From Prevotellaceae bacterium UBA3849 (GTDB taxonomy: Bacteria > Bacteroidota > Bacteroidia > Bacteroidales > Bacteroidaceae), in NCBI GenBank assembly GCA_002392645.1, contig DGHL01000038.1, positions 1 to 5,024 of the forward strand: DNA of 5,024 nt, in the 5' to 3' direction. Shown piece after piece: positions 1-5,024 of this stretch. A model generated the notes under the pieces. That model was not told the origin of the DNA. It did not search any database and saw only the letters and a program-made list of their open reading frames with translations. The translations under genes were made by a program, and so were the position numbers. Positions within the stretch are counted from its first letter, which is position 1. Every line of letters starts with the position of its first letter.

Positions 1-28
1 ACAGCGGGAATTATTAGAACCCACCTTA

Positions 29-1213
29 TCAGATTTTGTTGATTTTATTTCTGATGACAAAGATGTTCAGTAACGATACTGTAATAAACAAAGCCAAACC
101 TAACAATACGGCATGTAGTATGGTGCCGCTTTCAATGTTAGGAAACAGGGCGTGGATGATGCCCATGTAATAATTGCGCAACAAGACTACGGTAATGAGT
201 GCCACGAGTAAAACAATGGCATTAAGTGTCAGTGTCAGTGCCTGATACGGCATGGCAACCTTATATGAAGGATAGCCAATGAGTAACAGATTCTGTAGCT
301 TCTCAGTATTCTTCTGTACCAATAGGTATATACTCAGCATGAGTATGTAGAAGCTCAGTATGCTGATTATGATGCCGACGATCATTACGAGGCTTACCAT
401 GAGACGCAGGAAGTATGTAGTCTTCTCTGCGTTCAGTTTGTCACTCTCCATCTCAAGTCCGTTTTGGTCAAAATAATTGCCGATGCCTTCGTCTGCAGGG
501 TTGTCAACCTCGATGAGCAGTCGGGTAGGAGGACAATCGTCGTCAGGTGCGAATTCTTTGTTGCTCCAATCCATAAACGACTGAGGAACGAGTATGGCAC
601 TGAGGGAGTTTGAGAATGCAACGACATTACCTTTGAAGTTGCGCTCCTTGCCATTGCCCCTCACGTGGATGTCAAAGTCAATCATACCCATCAGGCCTTC
701 TGAAATCTGTGGCAGGGAACGGTTGCGGGCAATGCCGAAGTTATACATGTTGATGTATGTACGAGGCAGTATCACTGGTACGTTGTCGCTGCCTTCTTCG
801 TATTTCCAGGCTGAAAGGTCTATGTCAACGAACTCGTCAGGTACGCTTTCAAAGAACATCTCGGTATTCAGTATCTGTTGTCCGTTGATGCCCATGCGAG
901 CGTCAGTCTTGTAGTTCGTCGAGGTGAATTCACCGATTTTCTTTACGAAAGGCTGTGCCTTCAGCTCCTGCGTGTCTTTGGAAGAAAAGGTGCTTGTGCG
1001 CCCCGACATCGTGTTGCCGGCCCCGATACGCTTTGTGACCATTATGTAGTCAGCCTTCATGAAGGTATCTTCGGAGGTGAACACTGGCAGTACGTCCTTG
1101 TAGAATTGGTAGCCGGCAAGGACTATTGTCATTCCGAAGAGGTTAGCGAACAGAAATCCGCAGAACTGTCCTATGCTGATATGCTGACGTAATAATTTCC
1201 AGAGAAGTTTCAT
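29..1213 (-). CDS. ABC transporter permease, FtsX/LolC/MacB type
   Basis: A 394-residue inner-membrane protein with the type VII ABC layout: a basic cytoplasmic N-terminus (MKLLWKLLRQH), TM1 about residues 14-37, a large periplasmic domain of about 230 residues (40-268, MacB-PCD-like position), then TM2 (about 271-298), TM3 (about 326-345) and TM4 (about 365-388), ending in a basic tail (RNKINKI). The cytoplasmic loop QKNTEKLQNLLLIGYPSYKV (300-319) corresponds to the FtsX-domain stretch 'R-EI-LL-ALG' that contacts the ATPase. It starts 9 nt after the ATPase gene, so the two are partners. Such permeases move periplasmic or outer-membrane-bound substrates, or transmit force, rather than importing solutes. 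The substrate cannot be told here. The stop is TGA at 29-31; bases 1-28 hold no gene or terminator that I can support, so the operon may continue to the left. Confidence 0.9.
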   Translation of the reverse strand: MKLLWKLLRQHISIGQFCGFLFANLFGMTIVLAGYQFYKDVLPVFTSEDTFMKADYIMVTKRIGAGNTMSGRTSTFSSKDTQELKAQPFVKKIGEFTSTNYKTDARMGINGQQILNTEMFFESVPDEFVDIDLSAWKYEEGSDNVPVILPRTYINMYNFGIARNRSLPQISEGLMGMIDFDIHVRGNGKERNFKGNVVAFSNSLSAILVPQSFMDWSNKEFAPDDDCPPTRLLIEVDNPADEGIGNYFDQNGLEMESDKLNAEKTTYFLRLMVSLVMIVGIIISILSFYILMLSIYLLVQKNTEKLQNLLLIGYPSYKVAMPYQALTLTLNAIVLLVALITVVLLRNYYMGIIHALFPNIESGTILHAVLLGLALFITVSLLNIFVIRNKINKI

Positions 1214-1225
1214 TTTGTTATCCTA
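1214..1225 (-). promoter_or_regulatory. Shine-Dalgarno of the permease gene overlapping the ATPase stop codon
   Basis: The minus-strand sequence TAGGATAACAAAATG joins the two genes. TAG is the ATPase stop, AGGA (1224-1221) overlaps it, and 7 nt separate it from the permease ATG at 1213. Ribosomes ending on the ATPase would be placed to start the permease, which fits coupled, stoichiometric synthesis of the two subunits. The layout is seen; coupling is inferred. Confidence 0.5.
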
Positions 1226-1867
1226 TAGCTTGTATGTCTTGTCGTATGGAAGGTTCATGTGTTTGCCGATAGATGTGACTATAACGCAGGCATTCTGCTT
1301 CTTAGCCTCTTCCATCATTATATCTGCCATAATCTGTGAGTTGTAGTCGTCAAGGTGACTGATAGGCTCATCTACCAGCAGTACGTCGAATGGTTGCGCG
1401 AGGGCTCGCATCATAGCTACGCGTTGCTGCTGACCGAATGACATCATGCCTATTTTCTGGTCTGTCTTCTCAGGAATACCCAGACGTTCAAACCATGACA
1501 GTATCTTTTCAGTGTCGCTGTGCTGCGTAAGTTGGTTCTTTATCAATACGTTTTCCATTGCTGTCAGTTCAGGAAACAGACGTAGCTCCTGAAACAAGTG
1601 GCTGATGCTGTTGCGCCTGAGTTCTGACCATTTGCCAGACTTGTAGTCTTTAATGTCATCGTTGTCAAACAGAATCTTGCCTGTATAGTCATTTCTGTAA
1701 CCTATTACATAGCTGCAGAATGTGCTCTTACCTTTGCCCGATGCGGCCTCTACAAGGTAAAGACCTCCACGTTTGAATGTGGCGGTGGAGTTCCATATCT
1801 CGGAATTCAGGTCTTCTACGGTGGCGAAGACTTTCGGTATTACATGGTCAAATGTTATTTGTTCCAT
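1223..1867 (-). CDS. ABC transporter ATP-binding protein with degenerate motifs
   Basis: A 214-residue nucleotide-binding subunit, LolD/MacB/FtsE-like in size and partner, expected on the cytoplasmic side of the inner membrane. In order: Walker A AASGKGKST (41-49, with Ala for the usual first Gly), Q-loop glutamine 93 (HLFQELRLFPELTAMENV), signature MSFGQQQR (142-149, instead of LSGGQ), Walker B VLLVDEP (162-168) with the catalytic Glu167, and D-loop SHLD (170-173). At the H-loop, where family members have His after a hydrophobic strand, this protein has VIVTSIGKH: Ser199 occupies the expected site. Lys47, Ser48, Asp166 and Glu167 are intact, so ATP binding and some hydrolysis remain plausible. 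It lies 32 nt after the lipoprotein gene and 9 nt before the permease gene. The ATG at 1867 has no clear ribosome-binding site. The substrate is unknown. Confidence 0.92.
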   Translation of the reverse strand: MEQITFDHVIPKVFATVEDLNSEIWNSTATFKRGGLYLVEAASGKGKSTFCSYVIGYRNDYTGKILFDNDDIKDYKSGKWSELRRNSISHLFQELRLFPELTAMENVLIKNQLTQHSDTEKILSWFERLGIPEKTDQKIGMMSFGQQQRVAMMRALAQPFDVLLVDEPISHLDDYNSQIMADIMMEEAKKQNACVIVTSIGKHMNLPYDKTYKL

Positions 1868-1899
1868 TATATCGATGTTTTTATTTTAGGGTGCTCCCG

Positions 1900-3063
1900 T
1901 TAATTTGCTTTGTCGTTAACAGAATCCGCCTTTAAGGTGTATATTATACGTTTCGTGCCTGCCAGAAGAGGAATGATGTTGTCCTTGTCTGATGCAGAGT
2001 TGCCTATGGCACCAAGGTTGAGCACTACTACCAGGTGCTCCTCACTTGTCGTTTTGCCGTTTGGCAGGTTTCTCACCTCCGCTGTCATATTTTTGTCGTC
2101 AGTGGCTTTGCCGTTAGGTGAAAGGAGTATAGCCATTTCTTCCTTATTGTCGCGTATCTTATCGTAAGCATCGGTACCAAGTAACATGGTGTTCAATGCC
2201 TTGTTGTTATGAAGGTATGGCATTAATTCCTCACCGTTTACATTCATGAATATACCGGCAAAAGCCTTGGCATCCATCTGTGTATTCCAGTCTGTCGTAA
2301 GTTTGCGGTATATTGTCTGTGCTTTTTGCAGTGACTGCTTTACGTTTACGTTGTAAGAGCAAGGCATTCCTTTCAGATGCATGGTGTTGTCAGAGAAGGT
2401 TATCTCTGCCTCTATCAATATGTCGTCAGGATCGGTGCCTTTCGGTGCACCCAATGACAATGCTGCGGCTATTTGTTCAGGCAGTGTGCTCGACTGTGCC
2501 ACCATCCTTATGTCAGACTGTGCTTCTTGCAGGTGTTCCCATAATGGTGAGTGTTTTATGCTTGCACTCTCATCTTGGTTCAACCATGCGGTAATTCTTC
2601 TTACGGTTCTTGCGCGATCGCTTGCGAGTATAGGACCAAGTACTATTACAGCTGACTTGTTGTAGCCTACTATCCATGATTTCTTGAGACAACAGAATGT
2701 GTAACCGTCACGTTCTACGAAATTGTCGGTATTGCCTTCTGTCTTCAGCTTTTGCAGGAAATCGCCAAAATCTCCTTCGTCGCTGAGTGCGGCGCACATG
2801 CCAAGTGTGCCGTCAGGGGTCTCAAATAGCAATATGTCTTTTGTTGCGTCAATACCAGCGAGTTCTTCATTATTGCCGGAGAATGTCTTTCGTATCTCGT
2901 TGAACGGTGAACCTTCGCCTGACATGCTCGTGGTCTTTACGGAAATCACGGCAGTGCAGTTAGAAGGAATAAAGTCAGTATAGTCGCTGTCAGAGCAAGA
3001 TGTGAGCAGTGACAGCAACACCGTCAGTGCCCATATATTATATACAAAGTGTTTGCGTATCAT
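1900..3063 (-). CDS. Lipoprotein, DUF4836-like, preceding the ABC transporter genes
   Basis: A 387-residue protein with a type II signal peptide: basic start (MIRKH), hydrophobic segment about residues 8-20 and lipobox LTSC with the lipidated cysteine at 23. The mature N-terminus SDSDYTD is acidic and resembles the Ser plus Asp/Glu surface-export signal described for Bacteroides lipoproteins, so exposure on the cell surface is possible (inference). The segment FIPSNCTAVISVKTTSM (31-47) resembles the start of DUF4836-family proteins ('IP-DA-AVVSID-KSL'), a Bacteroidota family of unknown function; this assignment is from memory and moderate. No catalytic motif is visible. Four cysteines besides C23 (C36, the adjacent pair in YTFCCLKK and one in MPCSYNV), plus one in LGMCAAL, lie in the mature protein. 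It starts 17 nt after rsmE and ends 32 nt before the ABC ATPase gene, suggesting it works with the transporter. Confidence 0.75.
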   Translation of the reverse strand: MIRKHFVYNIWALTVLLSLLTSCSDSDYTDFIPSNCTAVISVKTTSMSGEGSPFNEIRKTFSGNNEELAGIDATKDILLFETPDGTLGMCAALSDEGDFGDFLQKLKTEGNTDNFVERDGYTFCCLKKSWIVGYNKSAVIVLGPILASDRARTVRRITAWLNQDESASIKHSPLWEHLQEAQSDIRMVAQSSTLPEQIAAALSLGAPKGTDPDDILIEAEITFSDNTMHLKGMPCSYNVNVKQSLQKAQTIYRKLTTDWNTQMDAKAFAGIFMNVNGEELMPYLHNNKALNTMLLGTDAYDKIRDNKEEMAILLSPNGKATDDKNMTAEVRNLPNGKTTSEEHLVVVLNLGAIGNSASDKDNIIPLLAGTKRIIYTLKADSVNDKAN

Positions 3064-3080
3064 TAGCTTTACGGTATTAA

Positions 3081-3800
3081 TTAGTTAGTTGCTAACTGTG
3101 CCATCATTACGGCACTCAGTGCGGCAGTCTCTGTTCTGAGCCTTGATGCTCCGAGTGACACTGATTCATAGCCTTGTTCCATGGCAAGTCGTACTTCTTC
3201 AATGGAGAAGTCGCCTTCCGGACCTATAAGTATGGTTACGGGAGTATCAGGAGCAAGTGTTTTAAGTTCCTTGAACAAGTCCGTTCTATCTACCTCATTG
3301 TAGCAATGGCAGATGTATTTCTTGCCATCTGTTGGTTTATGAATGAAGTCTGTGAAAGACTCCAGGTCGTTCACCGTGGGCATCCATGCCTTACGGCTCT
3401 GCTTCATGGCGGATACTACGATCTTCTCTATTCTGTCGGTGCGCATCTTACGTCGTTCAGAGAACTGACACTCAAGGAAAGAAAACTCGTCAATGCCTAT
3501 TTCTGTAGCCTTTTCTGCCATCCATTCTATGCGCTCCATCATCTTCGTTGGAGCGATGGCTATGTGTATATGCCTCTGCCAATGGCGCGGCTGCGGCATC
3601 TCTTCGATTATACTGTATGTACAGTGCTTGTTTGAGGCTAGCGTCACCTCTGCCTTGAAGAAACTGCCGGCTCCGTCAATGAGATATATCTGGTCACCCT
3701 CCTTAATTCGTAGTACACGAGTTGCATGTACCGCCTCTTCCTGTGGCAGTTCCTTGGCATTTGATGCGTTAGGTACATAAAAATAGCGTTCTTCTTTCAC
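3081..3800 (-). CDS. rsmE: 16S rRNA (uracil(1498)-N(3))-methyltransferase RsmE
   Basis: SPOUT-family enzyme that uses S-adenosylmethionine to methylate N3 of U1498 in helix 44 of 16S rRNA, at the decoding centre. The 239-residue length is normal. Residues 1-70 form the N-terminal PUA-like RNA-binding domain (HATRVLRIKEGDQIYLIDGAG). The catalytic domain follows, with APTKMMERIEWMAEKATEIG (83-102), SERR (114-117), SAMKQSRKAWMP (130-141), and the SAM-binding trefoil-knot motifs ILIGPEGDFS (190-199) and SLGASRLRTETAA (215-227). The start codon is GTG (3800-3798). It is forced, because an in-frame TAA lies six codons upstream, no other start codon lies between, and the next methionine is residue 68, inside the protein. 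AAAG lies just upstream as a weak ribosome-binding sequence. The gene sits 17 nt before the lipoprotein gene, so co-transcription is likely. Confidence 0.97.
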   Translation of the reverse strand: MKEERYFYVPNASNAKELPQEEAVHATRVLRIKEGDQIYLIDGAGSFFKAEVTLASNKHCTYSIIEEMPQPRHWQRHIHIAIAPTKMMERIEWMAEKATEIGIDEFSFLECQFSERRKMRTDRIEKIVVSAMKQSRKAWMPTVNDLESFTDFIHKPTDGKKYICHCYNEVDRTDLFKELKTLAPDTPVTILIGPEGDFSIEEVRLAMEQGYESVSLGASRLRTETAALSAVMMAQLATN

Positions 3801-3848
3801 TTCTTTGAGATTTTCTTAGGTGGTTGCAGATAATTGTTATGGCGTAGC

Positions 3849-4430
3849 TTAGTTGTCACTGCGTCTGTCCAGTTCCTTCTTCAACTGGTCAGCAATCTCA
3901 TACTTCTCTTCTTCAATGCACTTCTGCATGGCTTGCTTGAGCATATCCGTTGATAGGGTGTTGAGAGGCATTGATATTCCTTTGGCGTCAGTGCCCATAT
4001 ATGGCATGCTCTGGCGTTCCCATAGCGATTCTTCTGCGTAGAGTGGGATGTGTGGATCGGCATATGAAAGTAAAATACCGTCGCTTGCCCTGATGGCGAA
4101 TATAGTACCAGAGCGCTGATCTTCAAGTACAGCCCTATATTCACCATCGAATATTCCTACTATTACGACGGCGAGTTCAAGCTCTGTCATGTACTTTATC
4201 ATGGCACTCATGGTTTCAGGTAGTGCTGTTTCAAGGTGTTCCGCAGCAATCTTGCTGTGCTCCTTGTCGTTTATGTATTTGCCTCTACGTATGGCAAACT
4301 CATAGCGTAGGTGCGGATTTACCACCAACGCTATCTGTTTTTTCTCTTGCTGGTCAGTGACTATGAGCAGTGCTGTGTCGTTTGCCGTGGCAATGTCTGT
4401 CACTCCCTGTACTTTTAAAGGTATACGCAT
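3849..4430 (-). CDS. DUF151 / bifunctional nuclease family protein with C-terminal UVR motif
   Basis: A 193-residue, probably cytosolic protein of two parts. Residues about 1-136 fit the DUF151 (BFN) domain: an N-terminal strand region MRIPLKVQGV, a central hydrophobic segment (LAVVIVGIFDGEYRAVL, 86-102) and the family's hallmark region RASDGILLSYADPHIPLY (114-131), corresponding to the usual 'R-SDAIALA...P-IY'. Residues about 159-190 (LSTDMLKQAMQKCIEEEKYE onward) form a UVR motif, the helical hairpin shared with UvrB/UvrC and Clp-associated proteins. This two-part layout is common in Bacteroidota. Nuclease activity is reported for some family members, but the physiological role is poorly defined and no catalytic set can be pointed to here. 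The ATG at 4430 is forced: an in-frame TGA lies at 4446-4448 with no start between. No good ribosome-binding site precedes it (AGG only 3 nt away). It is 48 nt upstream of rsmE. Confidence 0.85.
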   Translation of the reverse strand: MRIPLKVQGVTDIATANDTALLIVTDQQEKKQIALVVNPHLRYEFAIRRGKYINDKEHSKIAAEHLETALPETMSAMIKYMTELELAVVIVGIFDGEYRAVLEDQRSGTIFAIRASDGILLSYADPHIPLYAEESLWERQSMPYMGTDAKGISMPLNTLSTDMLKQAMQKCIEEEKYEIADQLKKELDRRSDN

Positions 4431-4486
4431 AAGCCTGATTTTTCGTCAAACCCAGATATAAGTTCAACATTACGGTGGAGATTCAT
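4415..4486 (-). CDS. Possible 23-codon leader ORF overlapping the DUF151 gene start
   Basis: ATG at 4486-4484, 23 sense codons and TAA at 4417-4415; the product starts MNLHRNVELISGF and ends GLCVYL. AAAGG (4499-4495) lies 8 nt upstream of the ATG, a good Shine-Dalgarno spacing. This is a better ribosome-binding site than anything directly before the DUF151 start. The ORF is in a different frame from DUF151 and stops 16 nt inside it, an arrangement that would suit translational coupling. The peptide resembles nothing I recognise, and its start sits in a predicted hairpin. ORFs this short arise easily by chance and Bacteroidota rely little on Shine-Dalgarno pairing, so this is a candidate only. 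Confidence 0.22.
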   Translation of the reverse strand: MNLHRNVELISGFDEKSGLCVYL

Positions 4487-4496
4487 ATATCCCACC
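4474..4496 (-). promoter_or_regulatory. Small leader hairpin holding an SD-like sequence and an ATG
   Basis: Inverted repeat of GGTGG (4474-4478) and CCACC (4492-4496). It continues, past one bulged A at 4479, with GAT (4480-4482) and ATC (4489-4491) around a 6-nt loop. In the minus-strand RNA the first arm is GGUGG, part of an AAAGGUGG Shine-Dalgarno-like run, and the loop contains an AUG (4484-4486). No T-run follows it, so it is not a terminator. If folded, it would bury the ribosome-binding sequence of the small leader ORF. The pairing is visible; a regulatory role is inference. Confidence 0.35.
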
Positions 4497-4500
4497 TTTA

Positions 4501-4585
4501 AAAAACAAAAAGCAAAAAGTATGATTACCGCAATATCTTCTTGAGAGAAGTGCAGACGTAATCTTACTTTTTACTTTTTACTTTC
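4501..4585 (-). terminator. Long imperfect hairpin after rpsP, probable intrinsic terminator
   Basis: Plus-strand bases 4502-4528 pair with 4558-4584. The inner core, 4514-4528 (AAAAAGTATGATTAC) with 4558-4572 (GTAATCTTACTTTTT), has one mismatch (4522/4564) in 15 pairs. Further out the pairing continues through A/T blocks interrupted at 4513/4573, 4506/4580 and 4505/4581. All three interruptions become G-U pairs in the minus-strand transcript but A-C in a plus-strand one. The 29-nt loop holds a second helix, CTTCT (4537-4541) with AGAAG (4546-4550) around TGAG, extended by GCA/TGC beyond a bulge. In the rpsP direction the 3' arm is U-rich (CTTTTTGCTTTTTGTTTTTT). Position 14 nt after the rpsP stop and the U-rich end fit termination. 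The stem is A/U-rich rather than G/C-rich, so strength is uncertain, and an mRNA-stabilising or processing structure is an alternative. Confidence 0.62.
4564..4584. repeat. Tandem heptad repeat TTACTTT x3
   Basis: Three perfect head-to-tail copies of TTACTTT on the plus strand, followed by a degenerate fourth copy (CTACTTC, 4585-4591). On the coding strand this reads as repeated GTAAAAA units just after the rpsP stop. It forms the rpsP-proximal arm of the hairpin. The opposite arm (4501-4521) has the same 7-nt period in the units AAAAACA, AAAAGCA, AAAAGTA, so the arms could also pair in registers slipped by seven bases. Confidence 0.8.
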
Positions 4586-4598
4586 TACTTCGAATTTT

Positions 4599-5024
4599 TT
4601 ATGCCTCAGCTGGAGCCTCTTCAGCAGGTGCCTCAGTAGCCTCCTCTGCAGATACTTCTGCAGCAGCAGCAGCGGCAGCAGCCTCAGCAGCAGCCTTCTT
4701 CTCTGCTATAGCCTTAGCCTTAGCCTCGTTAGCCTTCTTCTCAGCAGCGAGCTGTGTGTCCTTGGCAGCCTTCTTAGCCTTAGCCAAGTCAGCCTTGATA
4801 GCCTCGAAACCATTAGCCTTAGCCTTCTTCCACTCTTCGAACTTTGCCTGTGCAGCAGCCTCGTCGAATGCGCCCTTCTTAACGCCACCCTTGAGGTGCT
4901 TCATAAGGAGTACACCCTCGTTAGAGAGAATGTTGCGAACAGTGTCAGTTGGCTGTGCACCTACCTCGAGCCAGTAAAGGGCACGCTCAAAATTCAGATC
5001 TACTGTGGCAGGATTGGTGTTAGG
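4599..5024 (-). CDS. rpsP: 30S ribosomal protein bS16, 5' end missing (off the right edge)
   Basis: Small-subunit ribosomal protein bS16, a primary 16S rRNA binder of the 30S body. The frame stays open to base 5024, so the methionine at 4904 is internal and 141 residues are visible. The first visible residues (PNTNPATVDLNFERALYWL, then VGAQPTDTVRNIL and a GGVKKGAF segment) match the conserved second half of bS16. About 40 N-terminal residues should lie outside the window, judging from the family (inference), giving a total near 180. That is about twice the E. coli protein but usual for Bacteroidota. The excess is a C-terminal tail: a Lys/Ala-rich, probably helical stretch (FEEWKKAKANG onward), an alanine run, then an acidic end (EEATEAPAEEAPAEA). 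The stop is TAA at 4599-4601, followed immediately by the structured A/T-rich region. Identification is firm; the role of the tail is unknown. Confidence 0.97.
   Translation of the reverse strand, partial: PNTNPATVDLNFERALYWLEVGAQPTDTVRNILSNEGVLLMKHLKGGVKKGAFDEAAAQAKFEEWKKAKANGFEAIKADLAKAKKAAKDTQLAAEKKANEAKAKAIAEKKAAAEAAAAAAAAEVSAEEATEAPAEEAPAEA
4659..4695 (-). repeat. GCT/GCA alanine-codon run in the rpsP tail
   Basis: A nearly pure trinucleotide tract of alanine codons, reading GCA/GCC/GCG on the plus strand and GCT/GCC/GCA on the coding strand. It encodes three alanines, one glutamate and then eight alanines in the bS16 tail. It separates the basic Lys/Ala part of the tail from the acidic Glu/Ala end. 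Such tracts can expand or contract by slippage without breaking the frame. Confidence 0.7.

Noticed and set aside
1..28. Start of a further gene on the minus strand (AAGGTGGG followed by open sequence)
   Set aside because: The Shine-Dalgarno-like run is visible but no ATG follows before the edge; 28 nt are too few to support a gene.
594..1192. Two overlapping plus-strand open frames of about 105 codons
   Set aside because: Both are antisense to the permease gene and have low-complexity, unrecognisable translations; they are shadows of the coding frame.
1868..1899. Terminator between the lipoprotein and ATPase genes (GGGAGCACCC)
   Set aside because: The stem is only three base pairs and no T-run follows it on the minus strand.
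3174..3635. 153-codon open frame on the plus strand
   Set aside because: It lies wholly antisense to rsmE, whose protein motifs are unmistakable. The translation shows no recognisable domain and no ribosome-binding context.
4443..4461. Alternative promoter at TGGGTTTG just before the DUF151 start
   Set aside because: It lacks the TA of the -7 consensus, and no TTTG stands at the expected upstream distance.
4509..4523. Bacteroidota -7 promoter element near TACTTTTTG on the minus strand, for DUF151
   Set aside because: It differs from TAnnTTTG by one base of spacing, no TTTG sits at the -33 distance, and it falls inside the U-rich arm of the hairpin where such words arise by chance.
4501..4585. 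CRISPR array or mobile-element end
   Set aside because: The 7-nt repeats have no spacers, no cas genes or transposase are present, and no target-site duplication is visible.
4599..4904. Separate 101-codon gene starting at the ATG at 4904
   Set aside because: The frame continues upstream to the window edge with conserved bS16 sequence, so this ATG is an internal methionine of rpsP.

Overview
The window looks like a piece of a Bacteroidota chromosome, most likely order Bacteroidales and plausibly Prevotellaceae. The evidence is a ribosomal protein bS16 with the long Lys/Ala then Glu/Ala C-terminal tail typical of that phylum, a DUF151 protein ending in a UVR motif, a lipoprotein resembling the Bacteroidota-restricted DUF4836 family, and moderate GC with A/T-rich intergenic DNA. 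The genus is inferred; no rRNA or other marker is present.

All supported genes lie on the minus strand, so transcription runs from high to low coordinates. In that order: the 3' part of rpsP (bS16, cut by the right edge of the window); a 168-nt gap (4431-4598) holding a long heptad-repeat hairpin that resembles an rpsP terminator, a second small hairpin and a possible 23-codon leader ORF; a DUF151 'bifunctional nuclease'-family gene with a UVR tail (3849-4430); rsmE, the 16S rRNA m3U1498 methyltransferase, with a GTG start (3081-3800); a DUF4836-like lipoprotein (1900-3063); an ABC ATPase with several degenerate motifs (1223-1867); and an FtsX/LolC/MacB-type permease (29-1213).

The gaps downstream of the hairpin are short (48, 17, 32 and 9 nt), with no terminator-like structure between genes. 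The five genes from DUF151 to the permease are therefore best read as one operon. rpsP and rsmE both concern the 30S subunit. The last three genes look like one envelope unit: a type VII (mechanotransmission-type) ABC pair with a lipoprotein encoded just upstream, whose substrate cannot be told from sequence.

I do not see a clear undescribed defence, mobile or RNA system. The points most worth a second look are the ABC ATPase lacking the canonical H-loop histidine and with altered Walker A and signature motifs, its lipoprotein partner, and the structured rpsP-DUF151 intergenic region, where the hairpin's non-Watson-Crick pairs are G-U only in the minus-strand RNA.
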